The position numbers were made by a program, and so were the translations under genes. DNA of 64,000 nucleotides from Enterococcus lactis (GTDB lineage Bacteria; Bacillota; Bacilli; Lactobacillales; Enterococcaceae), in assembly GCF_015751045.1 (NCBI RefSeq), contig NZ_BNJW01000005.1:62001-126000 (forward strand), read 5' to 3'. Numbering within the stretch: the stretch's first letter is position 1; every line of letters begins with the position of its first letter. The notes under the pieces were generated by a model. That model was not told where the DNA came from, did not search any database, and saw only the letters and a list, made by a program, of their open reading frames with translations. Of the stretch, positions 8,386 to 16,879 are shown piece after piece.

Positions 8386-8423
8386 GAATCCCAGCGCAGT
8401 TTCGTTCAATTGTGCTAGGATTC
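8386..8423. terminator. Bidirectional-type hairpin terminator
   Basis: The stem GAATCCCAGCGCA pairs with TGTGCTAGGATTC. It lies downstream of the minus-strand flavin reductase operon, followed on that strand by TTTTACG. Confidence 0.7.
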
Positions 8424-8484
8424 CTTGATAATCTTTTTATTTTTAGTGTTTTTTTATATGATTTTCACTTTTCGGAATAAATGT

Positions 8485-8691
8485 TTATTTGTTTAAGTAA
8501 TTGAATAAACCGCTAATCGTCTGGTCTGTTAATCCTATTTCTTTGCCGTCTAAAGTAACTTTGGTGACGAAAAAATGATCTTGTAATGGCGGAACTTCTA
8601 AATACTGCCCTTGCAGAAAATCATTCACTGTCTCGTATTCTTTTCCCATTTCTTTTGAATCTGCTGATGGTTTATAACTTATTTTTAACAT
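8485..8691 (-). CDS. Small protein, probable DUF4649 family
   Basis: A 68-residue soluble protein (MLKISYKPSADSKEMGKEYE...) with a C-terminal KVTLDGKEIGLTDQTISGLFNYL segment. The size and pattern resemble the DUF4649 family of lactic acid bacteria, whose function is unknown; I hold this assignment loosely. It follows the flavin reductase gene by 15 bases on the same strand, has an AAGGAG RBS, and is probably co-transcribed. No transmembrane segment or cysteines are visible. Confidence 0.65.
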   Translation of the reverse strand: MLKISYKPSADSKEMGKEYETVNDFLQGQYLEVPPLQDHFFVTKVTLDGKEIGLTDQTISGLFNYLNK

Positions 8692-8706
8692 AACTATTAC
8701 TCCTTC

Positions 8707-9321
8707 TTATTGGGGACGTGCGATCGTGAAAATTTCTCCTATTGCTGCATAATCATTTCCTGCCAAACGGCTTATAGCATTCAATTCTCTTGGATCGATT
8801 CTTCCCGTCTTTTCATCATAAACTGTTTCATTCAAATGATATTTCTGTACTTCTAGCAAAAATAAATCAGCTGTTACTTTATTTTTATTCCGTATCTCGA
8901 CATGTTCATATAAGGTTGTCTCAAAACGAACTTTTGCTTCTGTCAATGCTGGTACTGAAATGATTGCTGAATCCGTTAAAGTCAATTCAGTCAAGTGTAG
9001 TTCGCTTTCCTCATTAGGCAGATTAGCAGCTGTTTTATTTGCTTCTTCTACGTTGTCCTCATCAAGGATATGGATGACCGCTTCTCTTGTCTCAAGAATG
9101 TTTTTTGCTGTGTCTTTTACTGTATCTTGTTTTCTCTGGATCGCCAAGGATAAGATAGGTGGATTCGAACTGACAATATTAAAGTAACTGAAGGGTGCGA
9201 TATTCACTATATCATTTACGGATTTAGTCGTTACTACTGCAACCGGCCTAGGGATAACTGAACCAATCAGCAACTTGTAATTTTCACGTTCTGTCAATTC
9301 TGAAGGACTTCGTTCAAACAT
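8707..9321 (-). CDS. Flavin reductase-like (FMN-binding split-barrel) protein
   Basis: A 204-residue flavin reductase domain protein. The N-terminal LIGSVIPRPVAVVTT followed by NIAPFSYFNIVSSNPPILSLAI is the typical FMN-binding region of this family, and the C-terminal half has the usual ISRLAGNDYAAIGEIF. Members reduce or bind FMN, some as partners of oxygenases; the substrate here is unknown. Full length for the family. Start ATG with a GAAAGAAGG-like RBS. It is the first gene of a two-gene unit with the DUF4649-like gene. Confidence 0.8.
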   Translation of the reverse strand: MFERSPSELTERENYKLLIGSVIPRPVAVVTTKSVNDIVNIAPFSYFNIVSSNPPILSLAIQRKQDTVKDTAKNILETREAVIHILDEDNVEEANKTAANLPNEESELHLTELTLTDSAIISVPALTEAKVRFETTLYEHVEIRNKNKVTADLFLLEVQKYHLNETVYDEKTGRIDPRELNAISRLAGNDYAAIGEIFTIARPQ

Positions 9322-9351
9322 GGTCTCGCCTTCTTTCTATAAAATACGCTA

Positions 9352-9415
9352 AAAAGCAGATCTGCGAAGACAAAAGGAAAAGCAACGCTTTCCTCTTCTT
9401 CTTAGAATCTGCTTT
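9352..9415 (-). terminator. Nested hairpin terminator after nanE
   Basis: The inner stem GGAAAGC with GCTTTTCC is followed by TTTTGTC on the minus strand. An outer stem AAGCAGAT with ATCTGCTT encloses it and is followed by TTTTTAGC. Confidence 0.75.
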
Positions 9416-9468
9416 AAACTATCTATTAATTTTTCTTTTTTGTCAAGAATCTGTGCCGTACGTGTTTT

Positions 9469-10152
9469 TTAGTTCTTTGCTTTATTCGCGGCTTCGACAT
9501 ATCTTTTAGTGATGAATTGTGGACGGGTGATGATAGATCCAATCACGACTGAAAAAGCACCTAATTCATAGGCTTTCTCTACGTGTTCTGGAGAGTCAGT
9601 ATGGCCTTCCATGACTACTGGTATATTGACTTGTTCTATGATCTGATTCAACAAATCAAAATCAGGCTCCTGTGTTTTTCGAGAATATTCTGTATATCCT
9701 GCTAATGTCGTAGACAAAAGATCAAAACCATCTTCTTGCGCTTGAAGCGCTTCCGCAAAAGTCGAAATATCTGCCATGGCTAATCGACCGTGATCGTGGA
9801 TCATTTGGACAAGCTCAGCTGTTGTTTTTTCTGTCGGACGTTTACGAGAAGTTGCATCCAGTGCAATGATCTCAGCTTGCGTCTCCAAAAGTTCTTTCAC
9901 TTCTTTTTCTGTCGCAGTAATAAATACTTCTGATCCATCGTAATCTCTTTTGATAATCCCTATTACCGGCAAATCAACGATTCGCTTGATTTCATTGATA
10001 TCTTCTGTTGTATTTGCGCGAATACCAACTGCTCCGCCTTCTTTTGCAGCCAAAGCCATTCTCCCCATGATAAAAGAACTGTGTAATGGCTCATTTTCCA
10101 AAGCTTGACAAGAAACGACAACCCCACCTTTTATTTTTTCCAGTACATCCAC
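9469..10152 (-). CDS. nanE: N-acetylmannosamine-6-phosphate 2-epimerase
   Basis: A 227-residue TIM-barrel enzyme converting ManNAc-6-P to GlcNAc-6-P, a step in sialic acid and ManNAc use. Seen: the family N-terminus KGGVVVSCQALENEPLH, GGAVGIRANTTEDI, the catalytic-lysine region PVIGIIKRDYDGSEVFITAT, ALDATSRKRP, and phosphate-binding VVMEGHTDSPEH and FSVVIGSIITRP. Full length. No other sialic-acid genes (lyase, kinase, transporter) lie beside it in this window, so here it stands alone between two terminators; a housekeeping amino-sugar role is possible. Confidence 0.93.
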   Translation of the reverse strand: MDVLEKIKGGVVVSCQALENEPLHSSFIMGRMALAAKEGGAVGIRANTTEDINEIKRIVDLPVIGIIKRDYDGSEVFITATEKEVKELLETQAEIIALDATSRKRPTEKTTAELVQMIHDHGRLAMADISTFAEALQAQEDGFDLLSTTLAGYTEYSRKTQEPDFDLLNQIIEQVNIPVVMEGHTDSPEHVEKAYELGAFSVVIGSIITRPQFITKRYVEAANKAKN

Positions 10153-10238
10153 ACTATCTCCTCCAATGACGTTCTCTAGAAATACATCTTCTTATAAAAA
10201 TGTAACCCTTTTCTATCTAAGAGTCAATAAAGTAGCTA

Positions 10239-10277
10239 TCCTTTTTCTTTTAGCAAGCCTTTCTTGCTAAAAGAAAA
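10239..10277. terminator. Hairpin terminator overlapping the end of the ASCH gene
   Basis: The stem TTTTCTTTTAGCAAG pairs with CTTGCTAAAAGAAAA. The TAG stop of the minus-strand gene lies inside the stem. Confidence 0.7.
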
Positions 10278-10725
10278 TTACTTCAAACTCTTCATATACG
10301 ATTAGCTTCTCTTCTGTAAATGCCAAGTTCAGTGCTTCTTTGTAGACATGCTTGAAAAAGTCAGTATGGACTTTCCGCCAATAGGCTAACGTTCGATCTC
10401 CTTCTCCTTCTTTCCAAGCATGTTCTTCCGTGATTTCACTAAAAGGCAAGATAGTCACATTTATATTTTTGATGATACAAACTGGTTCATTTTTTCCATT
10501 CAGAACCACATCTAACTGACCCACTTTTGGTAAAGGTTCCTTCTCTTTTTTATATAGATCATATCCACTTGATGTACCGGTTTTTATTTTTTTTACAACT
10601 AACTCACTCAATTCATCTGCCATTTCTTCTGTATTCCCAAATGAAAAAAAGCTTAGTTCTTCTGATTGATACCTAGGATATTTTTCTTGAAACTTTTTGA
10701 AATATTCTTCTACTTTTTGATACAT
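10267..10725 (-). CDS. ASCH domain-containing protein
   Basis: A 152-residue soluble protein with the ASCH fold, a PUA-like domain thought to bind RNA or modified nucleotides. Seen: early SFGNTEEMADELSELVVKKIKTGTSS, GQLDVVLNGKNEPVCIIKNINV and the helical EEHAWKEGEGDRTLAYWRKVH, all typical of the ASCH family. The open frame begins at 10764, but AAAGGAG lies about ten bases before the ATG at 10725, which gives the family-like N-terminus MYQKVEEYFKKF. Located between dxs and nanE on the same strand; biological role unknown. Confidence 0.8.
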   Translation of the reverse strand: MYQKVEEYFKKFQEKYPRYQSEELSFFSFGNTEEMADELSELVVKKIKTGTSSGYDLYKKEKEPLPKVGQLDVVLNGKNEPVCIIKNINVTILPFSEITEEHAWKEGEGDRTLAYWRKVHTDFFKHVYKEALNLAFTEEKLIVYEEFEVIFF

Positions 10726-10809
10726 AATAGCATCTACTCCTTTGTTTCGTATAATAAAAACCATCCAGATACTAGTATAAACGATTATCTGGATGGAAAA
10801 TACGATGGA

Positions 10810-12573
10810 TTATTGAATATTTAAGACACGTAGACTATCCTCAACGATTTGGCTTGGTGTCAAATGATAACGTTCATAAAGTTTAACTGTTGGAACACTA
10901 TCTGTGAATTCTTTCTTTGCACCGAAATTCAGCACATGCATTGAAGAATCACCATAATAACGACTGATTTTTTCACCAAATCCGCCTGATAAACTACCAT
11001 CTTCTAATGTGATGACTAATTCATGGGCTTCTTTTAATTTATCTAATGTTTCTACATCATTTTCTGTGATTGTTCCTGGATTGATCAATGTTGCTTCGAT
11101 TCCTTTTTCTCTAAAAGCTTCCACTGTTTCTTTTCCTAGTCCAAGAAAACCACCTAAAGCTAAAATTGCCACTTTTTCGCCTTTATTCACTGTCTGATAG
11201 GCTGGAATACTGTAATCATTTGCGATAGCTTTACCATGTTCCACACCGTGAATAGGGATTCGAATAGCTACAGGCTGTGCTGTTTGCTCAAAAGCCCAAT
11301 CTAGCATAGAGATCATATCTTCTTTTGTTGCTGGAGCAAGATATTTGATATTCGGGATACTTGATAAATAAGGAATGTCAAACGTTCCTTGGTGTGTTCG
11401 ATCACTAGCAGAGATCGTTCCGCCACCAACTAAAATGATGACTGGATTCTCGTTGATTGCTAAATCATGTGATAATTGATCATATGCCCGTTGCAGGAAA
11501 GTACTTGATTGGAAGACGACTGGACGTACTCCCTGAGAAGCCAAAGCAGAAGCAAACGTAATGGAATGCTGCTCGGCGATCCCCACATCAAAATAATGAT
11601 CTGGATGTTTTTCTTGGAATGTTTTCAGTCCAAAGGCGCCTGGTATTGCTGCATTGACAGCGGCAATAGGTGCTGTACTTGTTTGCACTTTTTTATCCAG
11701 ATAATCCATGATGATCGTATTGAATGTTTCTCCAGAAGCTGCCTGTTTTGCTTCTCCTGTAGACAGATCAAATGGGACGTGCCAATGATATTTCATTTTA
11801 TTATCGATCGCTGGCTGATAACCGCGGCCTTTTTCCGTATGTACGTGAAGTACGATTGGATGATCAATATCTTTTACTTCTTCAAATAAACGGATCACCG
11901 TTTCTAGGTCGTTTCCATCATCCACATAGCGATAATCAAATCCCATAGCTTTAAATAGGTTATTACTGCTTTCACCGTGAGTTTGACGAAGCTCTGCTAA
12001 GTTCTGATATAAGCTACCGTGGTTCTCATCAATAGACATCTCATTATCGTTTACTAATACGATTAAATTGGTCTGTAAAGCGCCGCCGTTGTTCAGCCCT
12101 TCAAAAGCTAAGCCGCCACTTAGTGAGCCATCTCCAATAAATGCTACCACATTTCCTGATTCTTTCTTCAAATCTCTGGATTTAGCCAACCCAGTAGCTA
12201 AGCTGATAGATGTAGATGTGTGACCCACTGTAAAATAATCATGTTCACTTTCGTGTTGATTGGAATACCCGCTTACTTCATGGTAATGTCCTTTTTCAAA
12301 GCCATTTTTCCTACCAGTTAGCAGCTTATGACCATAAGATTGATGGGAAACATCCCATACGATTTTATCCTTAGGTGAATCAAATACATAATGAAAAGCG
12401 ATCGTTAATTCGACTACACCTAGATTCGGACCAACGTGCCCACCTACATCGCTGTCCTTTTGCAAGATCTTTTGGCGCATTTCTTCTGCCAGCTGTTTCA
12501 TTTCCTCAACAGATAACTTTTTGACATCTGCTGGACTATTGATTGTATCCAATACATGTAATGCTGTACTCAT
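10810..12573 (-). CDS. dxs: 1-deoxy-D-xylulose-5-phosphate synthase-like enzyme
   Basis: A 587-residue thiamine diphosphate enzyme of the DXS family, condensing pyruvate and glyceraldehyde-3-phosphate to DXP. Order: ThDP-binding N-domain with GGHVGPNLGVVELTIAFHYV and the GDGSLSGGLAFEGLNN ThDP motif (residues about 145-170), a central pyrimidine-binding domain (VGIAEQHSITFASALASQG, about 330-350) and a C-terminal transketolase domain. It is shorter than the usual 620-640 residues, mostly by missing insertions. Enterococci make isoprenoids by the mevalonate route and no other MEP-pathway gene is seen here, so the product may feed thiamine or pyridoxal synthesis, or the enzyme may have another transketolase activity. 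RBS GGAGAG before ATG. Confidence 0.85.
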   Translation of the reverse strand: MSTALHVLDTINSPADVKKLSVEEMKQLAEEMRQKILQKDSDVGGHVGPNLGVVELTIAFHYVFDSPKDKIVWDVSHQSYGHKLLTGRKNGFEKGHYHEVSGYSNQHESEHDYFTVGHTSTSISLATGLAKSRDLKKESGNVVAFIGDGSLSGGLAFEGLNNGGALQTNLIVLVNDNEMSIDENHGSLYQNLAELRQTHGESSNNLFKAMGFDYRYVDDGNDLETVIRLFEEVKDIDHPIVLHVHTEKGRGYQPAIDNKMKYHWHVPFDLSTGEAKQAASGETFNTIIMDYLDKKVQTSTAPIAAVNAAIPGAFGLKTFQEKHPDHYFDVGIAEQHSITFASALASQGVRPVVFQSSTFLQRAYDQLSHDLAINENPVIILVGGGTISASDRTHQGTFDIPYLSSIPNIKYLAPATKEDMISMLDWAFEQTAQPVAIRIPIHGVEHGKAIANDYSIPAYQTVNKGEKVAILALGGFLGLGKETVEAFREKGIEATLINPGTITENDVETLDKLKEAHELVITLEDGSLSGGFGEKISRYYGDSSMHVLNFGAKKEFTDSVPTVKLYERYHLTPSQIVEDSLRVLNIQ

Positions 12574-12733
12574 TATACATTCTCTCCTCCGTACTATCTT
12601 CTTTTTAGTTGAAAATAGATTTGTAACACTTTATCTATTCTACTCCTTAGAGTTGACTCTAAGTCAATAGTATTTTTAAAAAAATTCAGAGAAAGTTTGT
12701 TATATAAGTAGTTCTTCGCACAAAACAGATCAC

Positions 12734-12780
12734 AAATAAAAAAACTTCTACAGTCTTTTAAAAAGCTCTGTAGAAAGTTG
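12734..12780 (-). terminator. Intrinsic terminator after the Mga-like gene at 12806
   Basis: AACTTTCTACAG pairs with CTGTAGAAGTT and is followed on the minus strand by TTTTTTTATTT. Confidence 0.85.
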
Positions 12781-12805
12781 ATTTTTGTCTTGCTTTAAGA
12801 TTTCC

Positions 12806-14266
12806 TCAAGAAATATGTTTTTTTAATAAATGAAGCTCTTGAGCAATACGATACAAAAGGATGTTTGCGCCTTTTAACGAGATAGGATAGACCTTTGTTT
12901 TTTCCGTTTCCAAACCAGTTTGATAGCTAGCAGCATCGCATAAAACCACTCGTTTTTTTGAACACAAACATTCATCAGGTAATTCTTCTAAAGAACGAAA
13001 TAGAATGGGGTTTATTTCAGCCATATCTTCTTCAGCATACAAATGAAATTGAGTTCGATAAAAAAATTGTTTGACTGAACTTTCTGAAACAACAAATATT
13101 TCTATCTCTTGCTGTATCATCTGTTCTCTGGTAATCAAAGAAAGACTCTTAACAAATTTTCGGATGAAATTATCATTCCATCTTAGATGAATTTGGTTTT
13201 TCTTTTTCCAATCGTCTAGCACTTCTACTATTTTTCTGTATAGAAGCTGTTCTTTTTCTGACAGTAGATAGATTCGTTCCGGTAAAAATACTTGACCGTC
13301 TGCCCACAACGCACGGACAAATTGTAAAAAGGATTGCTTAAAAATAAAATTGTCTGCATCGTCGATTTCAGCAACTGGGAGAATCTGTAAAATCAATTCA
13401 TTGAGTGACAGGTCATTGAGAACAAAATTTTTATACACAACTTCGAAATCTTTTCTTAACAGCTCCATGTTCTCATTGGTATAATTTCTGCTATTGAACA
13501 AAGAGAAAATATAATAGATATCTTCTTCCTGTAAGTGTAACATCCCTTTTTGCTCTTCCAATCCTTGACAGACTAATTGAAATAATGGCTTCGTCTCCGC
13601 ACTTTTCTTATCTTCTTCTTTCAGTTCAAGGGGAAACGTCTTTCTTCCAATTGCAATCTCTATTCCCCGTATGATAAAGGACTTTTCATCTTCCGAATAT
13701 CTCCTTTTAAAAAAATGAGTCTCTACATAATCGATCAGCTCGTTACAAGCTTCTTCTACATGTGGATTTTTACTCTCATATCCTTCCCAATTGATATAAC
13801 GTACTAAAGCTAGCAGAATATTCCGCGAATCAAATTCTGGAATAATGATTTCTTTATTTTTCAAATAATCATTTTCTTTGAAAAAATCCAAGACGCTCTT
13901 TTTGATCGTATATACTTTGCTCAAAGAAATAAATTCAAGATCAGCCAGTTCTGTACTCGTGAATATGCCCTTGAAATAATAACTTAAAAACTTTAAAAAA
14001 TAAGATTGACCATACAAAAATTGCGTAAGCTCAGAAAGAGCGATCCCTCGTTTAAATATAAGTTTGTACTTATGCTTCTCTCTTATTTTTTCTTTTATGC
14101 AATATTCCAAACACTCGGCTAGACTTTCTAGATCATGAAGGATCGTCGGTGTGGTCACCCCTAGTGAAATAGCTGTTTGTTCGATATCTATTTCTTGGAA
14201 TTCAAATAATTGTTCGCATAGATACACTTTCCTAAATATATTTCGCTCGATGTATTTTTCCAGCAT
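12806..14266 (-). CDS. Mga/AtxA-type transcriptional regulator
   Basis: A 486-residue protein with the layout of Mga-family virulence regulators: an N-terminal winged-helix region (residues about 20-60, EIDIEQTAISLGVTTPTILHDLESL), a second helix-turn-helix (about 80-130), then long helical PRD-like segments and a C-terminal EIIB-like stretch (EIEIFVVSESS). Such proteins are often controlled by PTS phosphorylation. It is monocistronic, with its own terminator. Neighbours are dxs downstream and the glutaminase operon upstream on the same strand, but no target can be inferred from distance alone. Family assignment rests on overall pattern rather than a single motif. Confidence 0.75.
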   Translation of the reverse strand: MLEKYIERNIFRKVYLCEQLFEFQEIDIEQTAISLGVTTPTILHDLESLAECLEYCIKEKIREKHKYKLIFKRGIALSELTQFLYGQSYFLKFLSYYFKGIFTSTELADLEFISLSKVYTIKKSVLDFFKENDYLKNKEIIIPEFDSRNILLALVRYINWEGYESKNPHVEEACNELIDYVETHFFKRRYSEDEKSFIIRGIEIAIGRKTFPLELKEEDKKSAETKPLFQLVCQGLEEQKGMLHLQEEDIYYIFSLFNSRNYTNENMELLRKDFEVVYKNFVLNDLSLNELILQILPVAEIDDADNFIFKQSFLQFVRALWADGQVFLPERIYLLSEKEQLLYRKIVEVLDDWKKKNQIHLRWNDNFIRKFVKSLSLITREQMIQQEIEIFVVSESSVKQFFYRTQFHLYAEEDMAEINPILFRSLEELPDECLCSKKRVVLCDAASYQTGLETEKTKVYPISLKGANILLYRIAQELHLLKKHIS

Positions 14267-14370
14267 TCCTGATACACGCCTCCAGTTTTTCTTATAGTTT
14301 TATTTAAACATATCCACGAATCGCTTTTTTATTTACTTTTTGTTTAGAAAACCCCTTTCAAAAACCAATA

Positions 14371-14460
14371 AAAAAGAAGCCGGAACAAAAGTCGGTCAAG
14401 CTTACAATCCCAGCTATCGTTTAGATAACTTGGCATCGCTTGGACTTTTACCCCAGCCAC
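14371..14460 (-). repeat. Family-C hairpin repeat after glsA
   Basis: An imperfect long inverted repeat: GGCTGGGGTAAAAGTCCAAG on the minus strand pairs with CTTGACCGACTTTTGTTCC and the following GGCTTC. The GGCTGGGRYAAAAGTC core is common in intergenic regions of enterococci and relatives. It lies just after the glsA stop, followed by TTTTTTATTGG, and so probably terminates the operon. Confidence 0.65.
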
Positions 14461-14472
14461 TTTCAAGAAAGG

Positions 14473-15399
14473 TTATTCGAAGATATCAGCATCTAGTTCT
14501 TTGACTACGTCCTTCAGTAATTGGATGCCAGCTGCACTGTTACCGAATGGATCTAATGCTGGACTGAAGACGCCTATACCGTAACGATTTGGCACAGCTG
14601 CCATCAAGCCGCCACCTACCCCGCTTTTGGCAGGTACACCAACATGGACGGAAAACTCGCCTGATTCATCATACAAACCGGCAGTTGTCATAATCGATTT
14701 GACGATCGTTGCACTTTCTTCAGTAATGAGCCGGTTGCCATTCCAAGGAGCGATCCCTTTATTTGCCAATACAGCAGCTAATTTTGCTATACCTGTAGCG
14801 GTGACATTGACGGAACATTGTCTGAAATAGGCATCGAGTATCTCTGGAACGTCTCCTTCGATCATTTGATTGCCTTTCATGTAATAAGCAAGAGAGCGAT
14901 TGATATCACCTGTTCTTGATTCAGAATGATAGATTTCTTCATTCAATGTGATATCAGGATCATCACAGATTTCTTTCATAAATGATATGATCCGTTCAAA
15001 TTTTTCATCTGCATCTTTTCCCGCAATCAAAGAGGTTGTTGCAATCGCTCCTGCATTAACAAAAGGGTTCATCGGATGTTTGCGATGATTGATCTCCATA
15101 TTCATGATAGAATTGAAAGCAAATCCGGTGGGTTCTGTATCGATTGTTTGAAAGACTTTTTCAATTCCGTTATCTTTGATTGCTAATAACAATACGGGAA
15201 CTTTTGACATGCTTTCGATGGCAAAACGTACATCGGCATCTCCTCCCTCGATCAGTTGTTTTGTATCAAGATCATAAATCGCCATACCTAATTGTTTTGG
15301 ATCCACTTCAGCTAATGCTGGAATGTAGTCTGCCACTTGTCCCGTTTGATAGTAGTGGAAATTTTTTCCAATCAATTGTTCTAATTCTTTTCCTTCCAT
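14473..15399 (-). CDS. glsA: Glutaminase A
   Basis: A 308-residue serine-dependent beta-lactamase-fold glutaminase hydrolysing glutamine to glutamate and ammonia in the cytosol. Catalytic SMSK (residues about 63-66), NPFVNAGAI and SRTGDINRSLAYYMK motifs, and the C-terminal AKSGVGGGLMAAVPN are all present. Full length. It is the last gene of an amt-antiporter-glsA run, with gaps of 21 and 30 bases. In E. coli and Lactobacillus reuteri a glutaminase paired with a GadC-type antiporter gives glutamine-dependent acid resistance; the same use is inferred here. Confidence 0.93.
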   Translation of the reverse strand: MEGKELEQLIGKNFHYYQTGQVADYIPALAEVDPKQLGMAIYDLDTKQLIEGGDADVRFAIESMSKVPVLLLAIKDNGIEKVFQTIDTEPTGFAFNSIMNMEINHRKHPMNPFVNAGAIATTSLIAGKDADEKFERIISFMKEICDDPDITLNEEIYHSESRTGDINRSLAYYMKGNQMIEGDVPEILDAYFRQCSVNVTATGIAKLAAVLANKGIAPWNGNRLITEESATIVKSIMTTAGLYDESGEFSVHVGVPAKSGVGGGLMAAVPNRYGIGVFSPALDPFGNSAAGIQLLKDVVKELDADIFE

Positions 15400-15421
15400 T
15401 TGAATAACCAGCTTTCATTTT

Positions 15422-16849
15422 TTATTTTTCTGCATGCTGGAATTTATGACGGCATGCATAGATCGTAAATGGAATAACTAAGACGATAAGATAAGAAACG
15501 ATCAGAATCGTTTCATAAATCCCATGCTGTCCAGCTGCGATACTTGCAGGTGGAACAAATGAGATACAAAAAGCAAAAAGTGAAGTCAAAAGACCTAAAC
15601 AAGCAACGATTACTTTTACAACTTTTCCGCCTGGAACCTGATAGGCTCTTTCAAGACTTTCATCTTTAAATACTAACTTCAAATAGCCCGCGAAAAACAT
15701 AAAGTACAACATTAGGTAAATCACAACAGTCAATGACATTGCTGCAAGAAACGAAAGATTATTCCCCCCGCCACTTAATGTAAAGACGGCTGCCCAGATT
15801 GTCGCAACAATCCCATTTGCAATCATCAAATGCGCAGGAACACCATGTGCATTTTCTTTCGCAAAATATTCAGGAAGTAATCCTTCTTCTGCCGCTACGT
15901 GAAGTGCTTTTGAAGGAGAAGTTACCCAAGAAGCTATTTCTCCGATGACACCTAAACAAACAAGGATCGCAAGGATTTTCGCAACCCATGCAAGACTTGG
16001 ATCAATGTGTCTTAATAAAAATTCTAACGATTGGATCACTCCTGTATTAAGAGACAAACCCTGTTGAGGGACTGTAGTAGCCACAGTCAATCCGCCAAAA
16101 GTGTCTAAAATGATGGCCAGAATGACCAATACAAACATTGCTAATGGATAATCCTTTTTAGGGTTTTCCATTTCATTTGCATGACTAGCAGATGTTTCTA
16201 CTCCCATATACGCTAAAATAAAGGAAACAAAAACAACCAGCGTAGGTAATTTTGAAAAATCAGGAATCAATGTTTTCATAGAAAGTGTCGTTTGTAGTGG
16301 AGCACCTGAAGAGACATAGTGGATCCCTAAGCCAAACAAGACTAATGCAGGCAATAAGATCCCAGCTACAAAACCGATTCGAGCAATTAAAGAAGTGTAT
16401 TTGGTTCCTTTTAGCTGAGAGAGCAAAATAGCCCAGAAAATAATCAATAAGATGGCCAATTTCAGAAATTTATTGTTTTGTATAGCGTCGATTCCCGTTG
16501 CATAGGATAATGCACCAGTTAAGAAATACAGCATAGTCAAGTAACCAACAGTTATCTCAAACCATTGGAAAAAGATAGCGGCAAATCCAAATCGTTTTCC
16601 CAATGTCCGACTGACCCAAGTATAGACACCGCCTTTTTCCCAGCCTTTCACCGTTGCCATCTCTGCTGCACACAATGCCACAGGGATAAACCATAGCAAA
16701 CCGCCTAATAACAAGAAAAATACTAAACTGAAGCCAGAGGTCGCAAATGTGGGATATTCATATAGTGAAACGACCATTGAGATCGTCATGGCTAAAAAGC
16801 CGAAGAACGTTAATTTTTTTGCAGGAATTTTCGTTTTGCTTTGTTGCAT
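15422..16849 (-). CDS. APC-family glutamate/GABA-type antiporter
   Basis: A 475-residue, 12-helix amino-acid transporter of the glutamate:GABA antiporter subfamily. It begins with the charged tail MQQSKTKIPAKKLTFFGF and then TISMVVSLYEYPTFATSGFS. WEKGGVYTWVSRTLGKRFGF and the VSFILAYMGVETSASHANEM segment on helix 6 are characteristic of GadC relatives. Located between amt and glsA in one transcription unit, the likely exchange is glutamine in for glutamate out, but GadC-type carriers also take GABA and this cannot be told from sequence. No gadB decarboxylase lies nearby, which favours the glutaminase pairing. Confidence 0.85.
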   Translation of the reverse strand: MQQSKTKIPAKKLTFFGFLAMTISMVVSLYEYPTFATSGFSLVFFLLLGGLLWFIPVALCAAEMATVKGWEKGGVYTWVSRTLGKRFGFAAIFFQWFEITVGYLTMLYFLTGALSYATGIDAIQNNKFLKLAILLIIFWAILLSQLKGTKYTSLIARIGFVAGILLPALVLFGLGIHYVSSGAPLQTTLSMKTLIPDFSKLPTLVVFVSFILAYMGVETSASHANEMENPKKDYPLAMFVLVILAIILDTFGGLTVATTVPQQGLSLNTGVIQSLEFLLRHIDPSLAWVAKILAILVCLGVIGEIASWVTSPSKALHVAAEEGLLPEYFAKENAHGVPAHLMIANGIVATIWAAVFTLSGGGNNLSFLAAMSLTVVIYLMLYFMFFAGYLKLVFKDESLERAYQVPGGKVVKVIVACLGLLTSLFAFCISFVPPASIAAGQHGIYETILIVSYLIVLVIPFTIYACRHKFQHAEK

Positions 16850-16879
16850 GAATCTTCCTCTTTTCTATTTGATTTTGTT

